In this document: positions 1 through 9,204 of the stretch, in pieces
How positions within the stretch are numbered: position 1 is the first letter of the stretch
How the letters are laid out: each line of letters begins with the position of its first letter
NCBI GenBank assembly: GCA_028283955.1
Contig: JANQSP010000027.1
Location: 1-34,096, forward strand
Direction of reading: 5' to 3'
Length of the DNA: 34,096 nt
Source of the DNA: Bdellovibrionales bacterium
GTDB lineage: Bacteria; Bdellovibrionota; Bdellovibrionia; Bdellovibrionales; UBA1609
Translations under genes and position numbers: made by a program
Notes under the pieces: model-generated
Database searches by the model: none
What the model was told of the DNA's origin: nothing
Seen by the model: only the letters and a program-made list of their open reading frames with translations

Positions 1-63
1 GGATCCGGGCCCATCCTAGGTAAGGATATGGCCCGTGGGTTCGATTCCCGCCATGGGCTCCAT
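1..63 (+). repeat. Partial copy 1 of tRNA-Thr-like tandem repeat, cut by the window edge
   Basis: ggatccgggcccatcctaggtaaggatatggcccgtgggttcgattcccgccatgggctccat is identical to 86-148; ends with T-arm (gtggg-ttcgatt-cccgc), catgggc, T, CCA. Confidence 0.85.
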
Positions 64-75
64 GATTAGGGGGAA

Positions 76-148
76 GTGGCTCAGCGGATCCGGGCCCATC
101 CTAGGTAAGGATATGGCCCGTGGGTTCGATTCCCGCCATGGGCTCCAT
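76..148 (+). repeat. Copy 2 of tRNA-Thr-like tandem repeat (73 bp)
   Basis: gtggctcag...gctccat; differs from copy 3 by one base (A103 versus T186). Anticodon-like loop TAGGTAA lacks U33. Confidence 0.85.
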
Positions 149-152
149 ATAG

Positions 153-230
153 GTGAGTGTGGCTCAGCGGATCCGGGCCCATCCTTGGTAAGGATATGGC
201 CCGTGGGTTCGATTCCCGCCATGGGCTCCA
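153..230 (+). tRNA. tRNA-Thr(GGU)-like gene or pseudo-tRNA (repeat copy 3)
   Basis: D-arm GCTC/GGGC, anticodon loop TTGGTAA in an ATCC/GGAT stem (anticodon GGT), T-arm, 3' CATGGGC-T-CCA. The 5' acceptor strand (gtgagtg) pairs poorly with CATGGGC. Synteny supports Thr: thrT lies directly upstream of tufB in E. coli. Confidence 0.45.
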
Positions 231-273
231 TAGTTGAGGGTTGAAATCCTGTCATGGGCTTCATAGTTGAGGT
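231..273 (+). repeat. Decayed 3' half-copy of the tRNA-like repeat
   Basis: gggttgaaatcctgtcatgggcttcatagttgagg aligns with gggttcgattcccgccatgggctccatagttgagg with about 6 mismatches in 35 nt. Confidence 0.6.
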
Positions 274-436
274 TTTATTTCCGCTAAGTTTGCATTTTTC
301 TAAAAAATTTTATAAAAAAAGGGTTTTATTTTACTCAGATATTGGATATTAAATAAAGATTAACCATTTGTGTTGAATTAATTGCTAATGGACAGATAAA
401 ACATAAAAACAAAATATAAAAGGGAGGAGCAGTTCA

Positions 437-1621
437 ATGGCAAAAGAAAAATTTCAGAGAAATAAAGAACATGTGAATGTGGGTACAATCGGACACGTGG
501 ATCACGGAAAGACGACCCTGACCGCAGCCATTACTTCTGTGTTGGCAAAAAAAGGTGGGGCGGAAATTATGAAATACGATCAAATTGACAAAGCTCCGGA
601 AGAAAAAGCGCGGGGAATTACTATTTCTACCGCTCATGTGGAATATGAAACAGAGAAGCGCCACTATGCTCATGTGGACTGTCCGGGTCACGCAGATTAT
701 GTCAAAAACATGATTACAGGTGCGGCTCAGATGGATGGAGCTATTTTGGTTGTGTCTGCAGCAGATGGTCCTATGCCTCAAACCCGTGAACATATTCTAC
801 TGGCTCGGCAGGTAGGGGTGCCGGCTATTGTGGTTTACATGAATAAATGTGACCAGGTTAATGATCCGGAACTTCTGGAACTGGTTGAAATGGAAATTCG
901 TGAACGTTTAAACGAATATAAATTTCCCGGGGATACTACCCCTATTATCAAAGGTTCGGCTTTAAAAGCTTTGGAGGGGGATGCCAAGGCGGAAGAGTCT
1001 ATAATGGAGCTGATGAAGGCCATCGATGAAAATATTCCTTCTCCTGTAAGGGATAAAGACAAGCCTTTTTTGATGCCTATTGAGGATGTTTTCTCTATTT
1101 CCGGTCGAGGTACCGTTGTTACAGGTCGTATCGAAAGAGGTCTCGTGAAAGTGAGTAACGAAGTGGAAATTGTGGGTATTCGCGATACAAACAAAACAGT
1201 GGTCACAGGTATTGAAATGTTCAGGAAAGAGTTGGATCAAGGAGAAGCTGGAGATAATGCCGGTTGTTTGCTTAGAGGTGTGGATAAGACAGATGTGGAA
1301 AGGGGACAGGTGTTGGCCGCCCCCGGGACCATTACTCCACATAAGAAATTTAAGTGCGAATGTTATATTTTGACGAAAGATGAAGGAGGTCGTCATACAG
1401 CCTTTTTGAATGGTTATCGTCCTCAGTTTTACTTTCGTACAACAGATGTGACGGGAGCTATTGTTTTGCCGAAAGGCACGGAGATGGTAATGCCAGGTGA
1501 TAACGCCACTATGGAAGTAGAGTTGATTTGTCCTATTGCGATGGAAAAAGGAAGTAAATTTGCCGTTCGGGAAGGTGGCAGAACAGTTGGGGCTGGTGTA
1601 GTTATCGAAGTGGTTGAGTAA
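437..1621 (+). CDS. tuf: Elongation factor Tu
   Basis: 394 aa; [68 protein letters not shown] motifs; RBS agggaggag upstream. Confidence 0.99.
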   Translation: MAKEKFQRNKEHVNVGTIGHVDHGKTTLTAAITSVLAKKGGAEIMKYDQIDKAPEEKARGITISTAHVEYETEKRHYAHVDCPGHADYVKNMITGAAQMDGAILVVSAADGPMPQTREHILLARQVGVPAIVVYMNKCDQVNDPELLELVEMEIRERLNEYKFPGDTTPIIKGSALKALEGDAKAEESIMELMKAIDENIPSPVRDKDKPFLMPIEDVFSISGRGTVVTGRIERGLVKVSNEVEIVGIRDTNKTVVTGIEMFRKELDQGEAGDNAGCLLRGVDKTDVERGQVLAAPGTITPHKKFKCECYILTKDEGGRHTAFLNGYRPQFYFRTTDVTGAIVLPKGTEMVMPGDNATMEVELICPIAMEKGSKFAVREGGRTVGAGVVIEVVE

Positions 1622-1733
1622 TAGCCATTTTAGAGAAGTTGGAGCGAAGACGTCAAAGTGAAGAACCATTAAAAATTGAGGGTAATGGGTAGATGAAGGT
1701 ATTACGGACAGAATCTGCCCTAAGTAAAAAAGA

Positions 1734-1806
1734 AGGGCAGTAGCTCTAACGGTAGAGCGGCGGACTCCAAATCCGTAGGTTGGGGGTTCGAATCCCTCCT
1801 GCCCTG
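1734..1806 (+). tRNA. tRNA-Trp (anticodon CCA); 3' CCA not encoded
   Basis: Acceptor AGGGCAG/CTGCCCT, D-arm GCTC/GAGC, anticodon stem CGGA/TCCG with loop CTCCAAA, T-arm with loop TTCGAAT, G73. Typical position upstream of secE. Confidence 0.95.
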
Positions 1807-1827
1807 TTTTTTCTGATAGGTAAAAAA

Positions 1828-2208
1828 ATGATTAAAGAAGAAAATGTAAAAATTATTACCTTGTCGTTTGTAGCTGCCGGCTTTCTCACTGCCTTTGTAG
1901 TGCGGATTTTATTTGAACTTTTAGCTGTTTATTCAGGAATGGTGGCAATGGCTTATGGTCAGGAGTGGGTTCGTCATGGTGTTCCTGTTTTAGTCGGCCT
2001 GGGTGTCTTTTTGTTTTTGCAGCTTAGGGAAAAAACCAGAATATGGGCTCATGAAGTGGTGGTGGAAGTGCGTAAAGTGGTATGGCCCTCCCGCCAGGCT
2101 ACTTTAGGGATGACAGTATTGGTATGTATTATTTTGATGATTTCGGGCTTTGTTTTGGGTGTATTTGACCTGGCTAGCAATGCGGTTGTTAATTTCATTA
2201 TTGATTGA
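1828..2208 (+). CDS. secE: Preprotein translocase subunit SecE (three-TM form)
   Basis: 126 aa from ATG 1828; EVRKVVWPSRQATLGMTVLV motif; lies between tRNA-Trp and nusG. Confidence 0.93.
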   Translation: MIKEENVKIITLSFVAAGFLTAFVVRILFELLAVYSGMVAMAYGQEWVRHGVPVLVGLGVFLFLQLREKTRIWAHEVVVEVRKVVWPSRQATLGMTVLVCIILMISGFVLGVFDLASNAVVNFIID

Positions 2209-2218
2209 GGAATAAACA

Positions 2219-2779
2219 ATGAGTGAGTCAGAACTTACAACAAGTGACAATTTTAAGTGGTATATTGTTAAGACCAAGACAAATTGTGAATTTAAAGCCA
2301 GGGAAGCGATTAAACGTTTGGCGAAGGACCATCATTTGGATGGCCAGGTACGGGACATTCTCATTCCTGAGAAAGAGGTGGTTGAAGTCGTTAAGGGTAA
2401 AAAAGTGACCCGGCCAAGGAAATTCTATCCAGGCTATGTTTTTATTCAAATGCAATTGACAGATCATCTATGGCATTTAATAAAAAGTGCTTCCAATGTA
2501 GTTAATTTTGTAGGTAAACAGGGAGCACCCACGGAAGTTCCGGTTCAGCAGATTGAGGCTATTACACACCAGATAAAAGAAGATTCCGCTCATCCTCACG
2601 CCCGGATTTCTTTTACAGCTGGGGAACATGTAAAGGTAATAGATGGGCCTTTTAAGTCTTTCAGTGGAGTGGTTGAGGAAGTGAACCAGGAAAAAGGTAG
2701 AGTTAAGGTTTCAGTAAGTATTTTTGGTCGTCCGACTCCTGTGGAGTTGGATTTTTCACAGGTATATAGGGAAGAGTAA
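2219..2779 (+). CDS. nusG: Transcription termination/antitermination protein NusG
   Basis: 186 aa; [52 protein letters not shown] (KOW). Confidence 0.98.
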   Translation: MSESELTTSDNFKWYIVKTKTNCEFKAREAIKRLAKDHHLDGQVRDILIPEKEVVEVVKGKKVTRPRKFYPGYVFIQMQLTDHLWHLIKSASNVVNFVGKQGAPTEVPVQQIEAITHQIKEDSAHPHARISFTAGEHVKVIDGPFKSFSGVVEEVNQEKGRVKVSVSIFGRPTPVELDFSQVYREE

Positions 2780-2783
2780 TAAT

Positions 2784-3215
2784 ATGGCAGCGAAGAAAAA
2801 AATTGTTTCTCAAATTAAACTTCAAATTCCGGCGGGCAAAGCCAACCCTGCCCCTCCGGTGGGCCCCGCTTTAGGTCAGCATGGAATTAATATTATGGAT
2901 TTTTGTAAACAATTTAATGCTAAAACCCAGAAAATGGGAGACACTATTGTGCCGGTTATTATTGATGTATTTCAGGATCGCTCTTTCGATTTTATTACGA
3001 AAACGCCCCCTGTGTCGGTATTATTGAAAAAGGCAGCTGGTATTGAGAGTGGTTCTAAAATGCCTCAAAAGGATAAAGTGGGGAAGGTGGGTTTGGATAA
3101 AGTCAAGGAGATTGCACGTCTTAAATTACCGGATCTCAACGGTTTGGAATTGGATTCAGCGGTATCCCAGGTGATAGGAACCGCAAAGAGTATGGGTTTG
3201 GAAGTTTCTGAATAG
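2784..3215 (+). CDS. rplK: 50S ribosomal protein L11
   Basis: 143 aa from ATG 2784; [35 protein letters not shown]. Confidence 0.98.
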   Translation: MAAKKKIVSQIKLQIPAGKANPAPPVGPALGQHGINIMDFCKQFNAKTQKMGDTIVPVIIDVFQDRSFDFITKTPPVSVLLKKAAGIESGSKMPQKDKVGKVGLDKVKEIARLKLPDLNGLELDSAVSQVIGTAKSMGLEVSE

Positions 3216-3226
3216 AGGGAAAGAAC

Positions 3227-3922
3227 ATGAGTGGAAAAAAGTATAAAGCGGTTCGTGAGAAGATAAACGATCAGCCTTATTCTGTGGATCAGGCTTTACA
3301 GATGGTAATAGACAATCCTGTTGCCCGCTTTGATGAGTCTGTAGATGTGGCTGTTTTATTGGGAGTGGATACGCGTAAGAATGATCAGCAGGTGCGTGGT
3401 TCAGTAGCCCTTCCTCATGGTTTGGGTCGAAAAGTTCGTGTTTTAGTGTTTGCGAAAGGCCCGGCAGAGGAGGAAGCGAAAAAAGCGGGGGCTGATTTTG
3501 TGGGTGCTGAGGATATGGTGGAGAAGATAAAAGGCGGATGGCTGGATTTTGATTGTGCCATATCCACCCCGGATATGATGCCTGTGGTTTCAAAAGTCGC
3601 TAAAATTTTAGGACCGAAAGGCCTCATGCCCAATCCAAAATTGGGGACAGTGACGATGAAGGTGGCTCCAGCCGTGGAAAAGGAGAAGAAGGGAACAGCC
3701 ACTTTCCGAGCGGATAAGAATGGTATCATTCATAGTTCTATTGGTCGTTGCTCAATGGGTGTGAATGGTATAAAAGAGAACTTTTTAGCTTTTTTGAAGG
3801 CCGTGATAAAGTCCAAACCCTCTTCCAGTAAAGGTGTTTATTTAAAAAAAATAGCTTTGTCTTCCACAATGGGGCCGTCTGTGCTGGCAGATACTGCTGA
3901 TAGCCAGACTCAGGCAGGTTAA
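3227..3922 (+). CDS. rplA: 50S ribosomal protein L1
   Basis: 231 aa; VDVAVLLGVDTRKNDQQVRGSVALPHGLGRKVRVLVFAKG, GLMPNPKLGTVT. Confidence 0.98.
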   Translation: MSGKKYKAVREKINDQPYSVDQALQMVIDNPVARFDESVDVAVLLGVDTRKNDQQVRGSVALPHGLGRKVRVLVFAKGPAEEEAKKAGADFVGAEDMVEKIKGGWLDFDCAISTPDMMPVVSKVAKILGPKGLMPNPKLGTVTMKVAPAVEKEKKGTATFRADKNGIIHSSIGRCSMGVNGIKENFLAFLKAVIKSKPSSSKGVYLKKIALSSTMGPSVLADTADSQTQAG

Positions 3923-3939
3923 TAAAGGAGAAGCAGGTA

Positions 3940-4473
3940 GTGATTACGCGTTTAAGAAAAGAAGAGCAGGTTAAGAGTTTATCTGAGAGTATCCAGAAGG
4001 CCAAAGCCGGTTTTCTTGTGGATTTTCAGGGTTTAAATGTAGAACAGATAACAAAAATGCGGAAGGAGTTAAGGAACGAGGGCTTGGCTGATATGAAAGT
4101 GTGTCGAAACACTTTATTTAAAAAAGCTTTGGATGATTATCCTGAAGTAAAAGAACATTTGCAGTCCAAATTGACCAGATCCAATGCTTTTGTGTTTGCT
4201 TTTGGTGAACCATCCAAAGTCGCTAAAATTCTTTCTAATTATGTTGAGCAGACAGAGACTTTAAAGCTCAAAACCGGATTTTTGGATGGAAAAGGTATTA
4301 ACTTGGTTGATATAAAAACATTAGCTACATTGCCGACCCTTGAAGTGCTGCAGGCTAAATTTTTGTCGGTGCTGTCAGCTCCTCTATCGAATTTGTTGGC
4401 TGTTTTTTCAGCAGCTCCGCAGGGATTACTTCAGGTGATGGGTTCATATAAGGAAGAAAAAGAAAAAAAATAA
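3940..4473 (+). CDS. rplJ: 50S ribosomal protein L10 (GTG start)
   Basis: 177 aa; L10-like N-terminus (VDFQGLNVEQITKMRKELRNEG...RNTLFKKAL); between rplA and rplL; aaaggag RBS. Confidence 0.96.
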   Translation: MITRLRKEEQVKSLSESIQKAKAGFLVDFQGLNVEQITKMRKELRNEGLADMKVCRNTLFKKALDDYPEVKEHLQSKLTRSNAFVFAFGEPSKVAKILSNYVEQTETLKLKTGFLDGKGINLVDIKTLATLPTLEVLQAKFLSVLSAPLSNLLAVFSAAPQGLLQVMGSYKEEKEKK

Positions 4474-4535
4474 AATTGGAGAAACAGGTTTAAAGTAAAT
4501 AAGTAATGTAAAAACCATAAACGGAGGGAAAAAAG

Positions 4536-4910
4536 ATGACAATTACAAAAGAAGCACTTATTGAGCATTTGTCTCAAATGCCGGTTATTGAGCTGGCTGG
4601 TTTAATTAAGGATTTAGAGGAGAAGTGGGGTGTGAGTGCAGCTGCACCAGTTGTGGCGGCGGCTCCGGCCGGAGCGGGAGCTTCTGCTGAAGAGGAAAAA
4701 ACGGAGTTTAATGTTACTTTGGCTGGTGTTGGTTCCAATAAAATTGCCGTTATTAAAGAGGTGCGCAGTCTTACCGGTATGGGATTGAAAGAGGCAAAAG
4801 ATTTAGTGGACGGAGCGCCCAAGACAATTAAGGAAAAGGTGTCCAAGGAAGAAGCGGATAAAATGAAAGCGGCTTTGGAAAAAGCTGGTGCCAAAGTGGA
4901 AGTGCAGTGA
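4536..4910 (+). CDS. rplL: 50S ribosomal protein L7/L12
   Basis: 124 aa; Ala-rich hinge, [46 protein letters not shown]. Confidence 0.99.
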   Translation: MTITKEALIEHLSQMPVIELAGLIKDLEEKWGVSAAAPVVAAAPAGAGASAEEEKTEFNVTLAGVGSNKIAVIKEVRSLTGMGLKEAKDLVDGAPKTIKEKVSKEEADKMKAALEKAGAKVEVQ

Positions 4911-5031
4911 GTTTTTCTTTCAATAATATATTAAGTTAGTTTGGATAGAGAGTAGAATTCAGAAAGAGGCGATAATAGAGGATGGGCTTTTTTCTGTGTG
5001 GGAGATTTTTTATATTTTATAAGGAGGACAA

Positions 5032-8000
5032 ATGTCCAAGTTGCCCGTAACAGCATCCAATCTCAGATTAAGGAAAAGCTTTGGCCGTGTAACCAGTGCG
5101 GTAGATGTTCCCAATCTGATAGAACTGCAAAAATATTCTTATGAAAGTTTTCTACAAAAAGATGTGGATCCTGAGCGTAGAGAGAGTATTGGTTTGCAAG
5201 GGGTATTTAAATCTATCTTCCCTATTCAGGATTATAAGGGTGTTGTTCAATTGGAATTTGTTAAATATACTTTTCAGTACCCTGTTTATGATATTGATGA
5301 GTGTCGTCAAAGAAAAATAAGCTATGCAGCTCCTCTGAAGGTTTTACTTCGTTTGATAGTATTTGATGTTCAGGAGGGATCTTCGGAAAAGACAATCAGA
5401 GATGTAAAGGAACAGGAGGTTTTTTTAGGGGAAGTTCCTCTTATGACAGATAGTGGGTCTTTTATTATTAATGGTACAGAAAGAGTCATTGTTTCCCAGC
5501 TTCATCGTTCTCCTGGTGTTTTCTTCGATCATGATGGCGGCCGTTCCAATACAACCGGAAAACTTATTTACTCTGCCCGTATGATTCCTTATCGTGGTTC
5601 CTGGTTGGACTTTGAGTTTGATCATAAAGATTTGATTTATGCGAGGATTGATCGTCGTCGAAAATTCCCCGCTACTATTTTTTTAAAAGCTTTAGGTTAT
5701 ACAGAAGAAAAAATTCTGGAATATTTTTATGATCTTTCTGTCGTCTCTGTCCTTTCCAACGGCAAGATTTTTCGCCCTATCAATATTGAAAAAATGGCCG
5801 GTCAGAGAGCTTCTTCTGATATCAAAGATAAGAAAGGGAATATTTTTGTTAAATCCGGTCGTCGAATTACGAGGATGGTTATAAAAAGAGTATTGGCTGC
5901 CGGTATAAAGGAAATTGAACTTACTCCTTCTGAATTAACCGGCGCTGTGATTGCCAAGCCTGTTTTCAATTCCAAAACAGGAGAAATTATTGCAGATACA
6001 AATGACACTATGACAGAAGAAATCTTTGAAGCCGCGAAAGCAAATGGGATCTCTCAATTTCATTTGATTTTTTTCGATGGTTTCACGGTAGGTCCTTATT
6101 TATCTAATACACTATTGATGGATAAGGTATCCAATCGGGAAGAGGCTTTATTGGATATTTATAAGCGAATGCGGCCAGGTGAACCACCTACAGCGGAAGC
6201 GGCAGAAGCGTTTTTTAATCGACTCTTTTTTCATCCGGAAACTTATGATTTGGGGGAAGTGGGGCGATTGAAGATGAGTCACCGTTTTAACTCAAAGGTA
6301 CCATTAAAAGATAAAAATCCCGGAATATTAAAAGAGGAGGATATTTTAAATGTTCTTCGTACTCTGATTGATTTAAAAAATGGAAAAGGCCAGGTGGATG
6401 ATATTGATCATCTGGGTAATCGTAGGGTGCGTTCTGTTGGGGAATTGGTGGAAAATCAATACCGTATTGGGTTGGTTAGAATGGAAAGGGTTATCCGCGA
6501 AAGAATCAGTATGAAAGACCTGGATACGATGATGCCGCATGACCTGATTAACGCCAAGTCTGTTTCTGCTGTAGTAAAGGAGTTTTTTGGTTCCAGTCAG
6601 CTTTCTCAGTTTATGGATCAGACTAATCCTTTGTCGGAAATTACTCATAAACGTCGTTTATCTGCATTGGGACCTGGTGGATTGACTCGTGATCGTGCCG
6701 GTTTTGAGGTTCGGGATGTGCACCCTACCCACTATGGTCGGATATGTCCCATTGAAACACCAGAGGGTCCTAATATCGGTTTGATTGCCTCTTTGGCTAC
6801 TTTTGCCCGCATCAACAGGTATGGGTTTATTGAAACTCCTTACTGTGAAGTCAATAGCAATAAGGTAACAAATAAAATAAATTATATTTCCGCTCTGGAG
6901 GAGCAAACACACTGTATTGCACAGGCGGACCCTGAGTTTAATCGGATTCCAAAAGGGCAGAATGTGACTGTTCGTGTGGACGGGGAATATAAAGTTGTAA
7001 AAAAAGAAGAAGTGTCTTTAATGGATGTCTCTCCCTGTCAGTTGGTGTCTATAGCTTCTTCTCTTATTCCTTTTTTAGAACATGATGATGCAAACAGGGC
7101 TTTGATGGGATCCAACATGCAGAGGCAGGCGGTTCCTTTGATGAGAGCGAGTGCTCCTTTAGTGGGTACAGGTGTAGAGAAACTGGTTGCCAGGGATTCT
7201 GTCACCAGTGTGGTCTGCAAAGCGGATGGAGTTGTTGAGGGAGTGGATGCCAGCCGAATTGTTGTGCGCCTCTTTCATAAAAGTGGCAAACTAGGGGCCA
7301 GTGTGGATATTTATAATTTGATTAAATATCAGAAGACAAATCAAAACACTTGTTTCAATCAAAAACCGATCGTGAAGCATGGTGATCGTGTTCGTAAAGG
7401 GGATGTGATTGCTGATGGTCCTTCAACTGATAAAGGTGAATTGGCTTTGGGGCAGAATATTCTTGTCGCTTTTACTCCATGGGCCGGATACAATTTTGAG
7501 GACTCCATACTTATCTCTGAACGTCTGATAAAAGAAGATGTTTACACTTCCATTCATATTGAAGAATTTGAGTGTGTGGCCAGAGACACCAAATTAGGCA
7601 GAGAAGAGATTACTTCTGATATTGCCAATGTGGGGGAAGAGGCTTTAAAGGATCTGGATGGGTCAGGTATTATCCGTATTGGAGCGGAAGTGAAACCAGG
7701 TGATATTCTGGTTGGAAAAATTACCCCTAAGGGGGAATCACAGGTTTCTCCGGAGAAAAAATTGCTATTGGCTATTTTTGGTGAAAAAGCGGGTGAGGTG
7801 CGTGATACCTCTCTACGTGCTCCCTCGGGGGTGTACGGTACAGTGATTAATACTCAGATTTACAGTCGGGACCCTATGGATAAAAACGAAAGGCTGACTG
7901 AAATTATCAAGGAAAAAAGAGAAAAATTAGAAAAAGATTTTGAAATTGAAAAGAATGTTATTCAAAATAATACTATTGATCAAGTAAGGGAGATCCTGGT

Positions 8001-9201
8001 CGGTCAAAAAACTGTGGATGTGCTATTGAGTGATGATGGTTCGGAAGAATTGCTTCCGAAAGGTTATACTATTCAAAGCCAGGATGTGGACAAAATCCCT
8101 TTTGCACTTTTGGCTTATATACCTTTGAAAAATGAGTCAGTGGGAGAGGCTGTTACTAAATTAATAGAATCTGCCAAGAACAGATTGTCGGCTGTTGAAA
8201 TGGTTTTTCAGGACAGGGTGGAGCGTCTTTCCAAAGGGGATGAAATGCCTCCTGGTGTAATTAAGATGGTGAAAGTGTATGTAGCGGTAAAGAGAAAGTT
8301 ACAGGTGGGAGATAAGTTTGCCGGTCGTCATGGGAACAAAGGTGTTATTTCGCATATTTTACCTGAAGAGAGTATGCCTTATCTGATTGATGGAACTCCT
8401 GTTGATATGGTGTTGAATCCACTGGGTGTGCCCTCTCGTATGAATATCGGTCAGATTCTGGAAACACACTTGGGGTGGGCGGCTTACGCTTTGGGCCGGC
8501 AGCTTCAGGAACATATTGATCAATCTAAATTGGATTATGTTAGAAAAATCCTATTGAATTTCTATAAAGATGATAAGGAAATTGTAGAGAGAGTAAAAAA
8601 AGCGGATGATTCTTCTTTGAAAAAGATGGTTCAGGGAATGAAAGATGGTGTGTTCGTTGCTACTCCTGTGTTTGATGGAGCTGCTGAAGAAGATGTTAAA
8701 AATCTTTTGGATACAACTCAGCTTCCCCGTTCCGGACAAACTGTATTGTTTGATGGTAGAACCGGAGAGCCTTTCCACCGACCTGTAACAGTGGGGGTAA
8801 TGTATATGCTTAAGTTACATCATTTGGTGGAGGAAAAAATTCACGCCCGTTCTATTGGCCCCTATTCTCTTGTATCCCAGCAACCTTTGGGTGGGAAAGC
8901 GCAGTTTGGTGGCCAACGTTTGGGTGAAATGGAGGTATGGGCCATTGAAGCTTATGGAGCGGCTTATTGTCTTCAGGAATTTTTGACAGTGAAGTCAGAT
9001 GACGTGGCGGGACGGATTAGGATGTATGAAAGTGTTGTAAAAGGGGAAAACATTTTGGAACCTGGAATTCCGGAATCTTTTAATGTGCTTATTAAGGAAC
9101 TACAGGGTCTCGGGTTGAATGTAGAAATGATTGAATCAGAACTGTTGACAGAGTCACCAACGGCTGATGATAGCGGCAGTCAATTAAAAAAAGAGGAGTA
9201 G
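5032..9201 (+). CDS. rpoB: RNA polymerase subunit beta
   Basis: 1389 aa; [77 protein letters not shown]. Confidence 0.99.
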   Translation: MSKLPVTASNLRLRKSFGRVTSAVDVPNLIELQKYSYESFLQKDVDPERRESIGLQGVFKSIFPIQDYKGVVQLEFVKYTFQYPVYDIDECRQRKISYAAPLKVLLRLIVFDVQEGSSEKTIRDVKEQEVFLGEVPLMTDSGSFIINGTERVIVSQLHRSPGVFFDHDGGRSNTTGKLIYSARMIPYRGSWLDFEFDHKDLIYARIDRRRKFPATIFLKALGYTEEKILEYFYDLSVVSVLSNGKIFRPINIEKMAGQRASSDIKDKKGNIFVKSGRRITRMVIKRVLAAGIKEIELTPSELTGAVIAKPVFNSKTGEIIADTNDTMTEEIFEAAKANGISQFHLIFFDGFTVGPYLSNTLLMDKVSNREEALLDIYKRMRPGEPPTAEAAEAFFNRLFFHPETYDLGEVGRLKMSHRFNSKVPLKDKNPGILKEEDILNVLRTLIDLKNGKGQVDDIDHLGNRRVRSVGELVENQYRIGLVRMERVIRERISMKDLDTMMPHDLINAKSVSAVVKEFFGSSQLSQFMDQTNPLSEITHKRRLSALGPGGLTRDRAGFEVRDVHPTHYGRICPIETPEGPNIGLIASLATFARINRYGFIETPYCEVNSNKVTNKINYISALEEQTHCIAQADPEFNRIPKGQNVTVRVDGEYKVVKKEEVSLMDVSPCQLVSIASSLIPFLEHDDANRALMGSNMQRQAVPLMRASAPLVGTGVEKLVARDSVTSVVCKADGVVEGVDASRIVVRLFHKSGKLGASVDIYNLIKYQKTNQNTCFNQKPIVKHGDRVRKGDVIADGPSTDKGELALGQNILVAFTPWAGYNFEDSILISERLIKEDVYTSIHIEEFECVARDTKLGREEITSDIANVGEEALKDLDGSGIIRIGAEVKPGDILVGKITPKGESQVSPEKKLLLAIFGEKAGEVRDTSLRAPSGVYGTVINTQIYSRDPMDKNERLTEIIKEKREKLEKDFEIEKNVIQNNTIDQVREILVGQKTVDVLLSDDGSEELLPKGYTIQSQDVDKIPFALLAYIPLKNESVGEAVTKLIESAKNRLSAVEMVFQDRVERLSKGDEMPPGVIKMVKVYVAVKRKLQVGDKFAGRHGNKGVISHILPEESMPYLIDGTPVDMVLNPLGVPSRMNIGQILETHLGWAAYALGRQLQEHIDQSKLDYVRKILLNFYKDDKEIVERVKKADDSSLKKMVQGMKDGVFVATPVFDGAAEEDVKNLLDTTQLPRSGQTVLFDGRTGEPFHRPVTVGVMYMLKLHHLVEEKIHARSIGPYSLVSQQPLGGKAQFGGQRLGEMEVWAIEAYGAAYCLQEFLTVKSDDVAGRIRMYESVVKGENILEPGIPESFNVLIKELQGLGLNVEMIESELLTESPTADDSGSQLKKEE

Positions 9202-9204
9202 GAA

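Noticed and set aside
1-12. BamHI/ApaI-like ggatccgggccc at the first base suggests a cloning scar
   Set aside because: The same string recurs at 86 and 169 inside each repeat unit, so it is native repeat sequence.
1-264. ORFs 16..264 (-) and 35..244 (+) in the repeat array
   Set aside because: Internally repetitive translations caused by the tRNA-like repeats; no protein-like features.
962-1669. 235-aa antisense ORF over tuf, and other minus-strand ORFs inside tuf, rplA, rpoB and rpoC
   Set aside because: Shadow ORFs opposite highly conserved genes; no recognisable domains or independent start signals.
1780-1827. N-terminal extension MGVRIPPALFFLIGKK of SecE
   Set aside because: It overlaps the 3' part of tRNA-Trp; the ATG at 1828 is the credible start.
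6580-6680. Possible rifampicin-resistance signature in RpoB
   Set aside because: The cluster [28 protein letters not shown] keeps the main sensitive residues (D516, H526, S531 equivalents); T for N518 alone is not good evidence.
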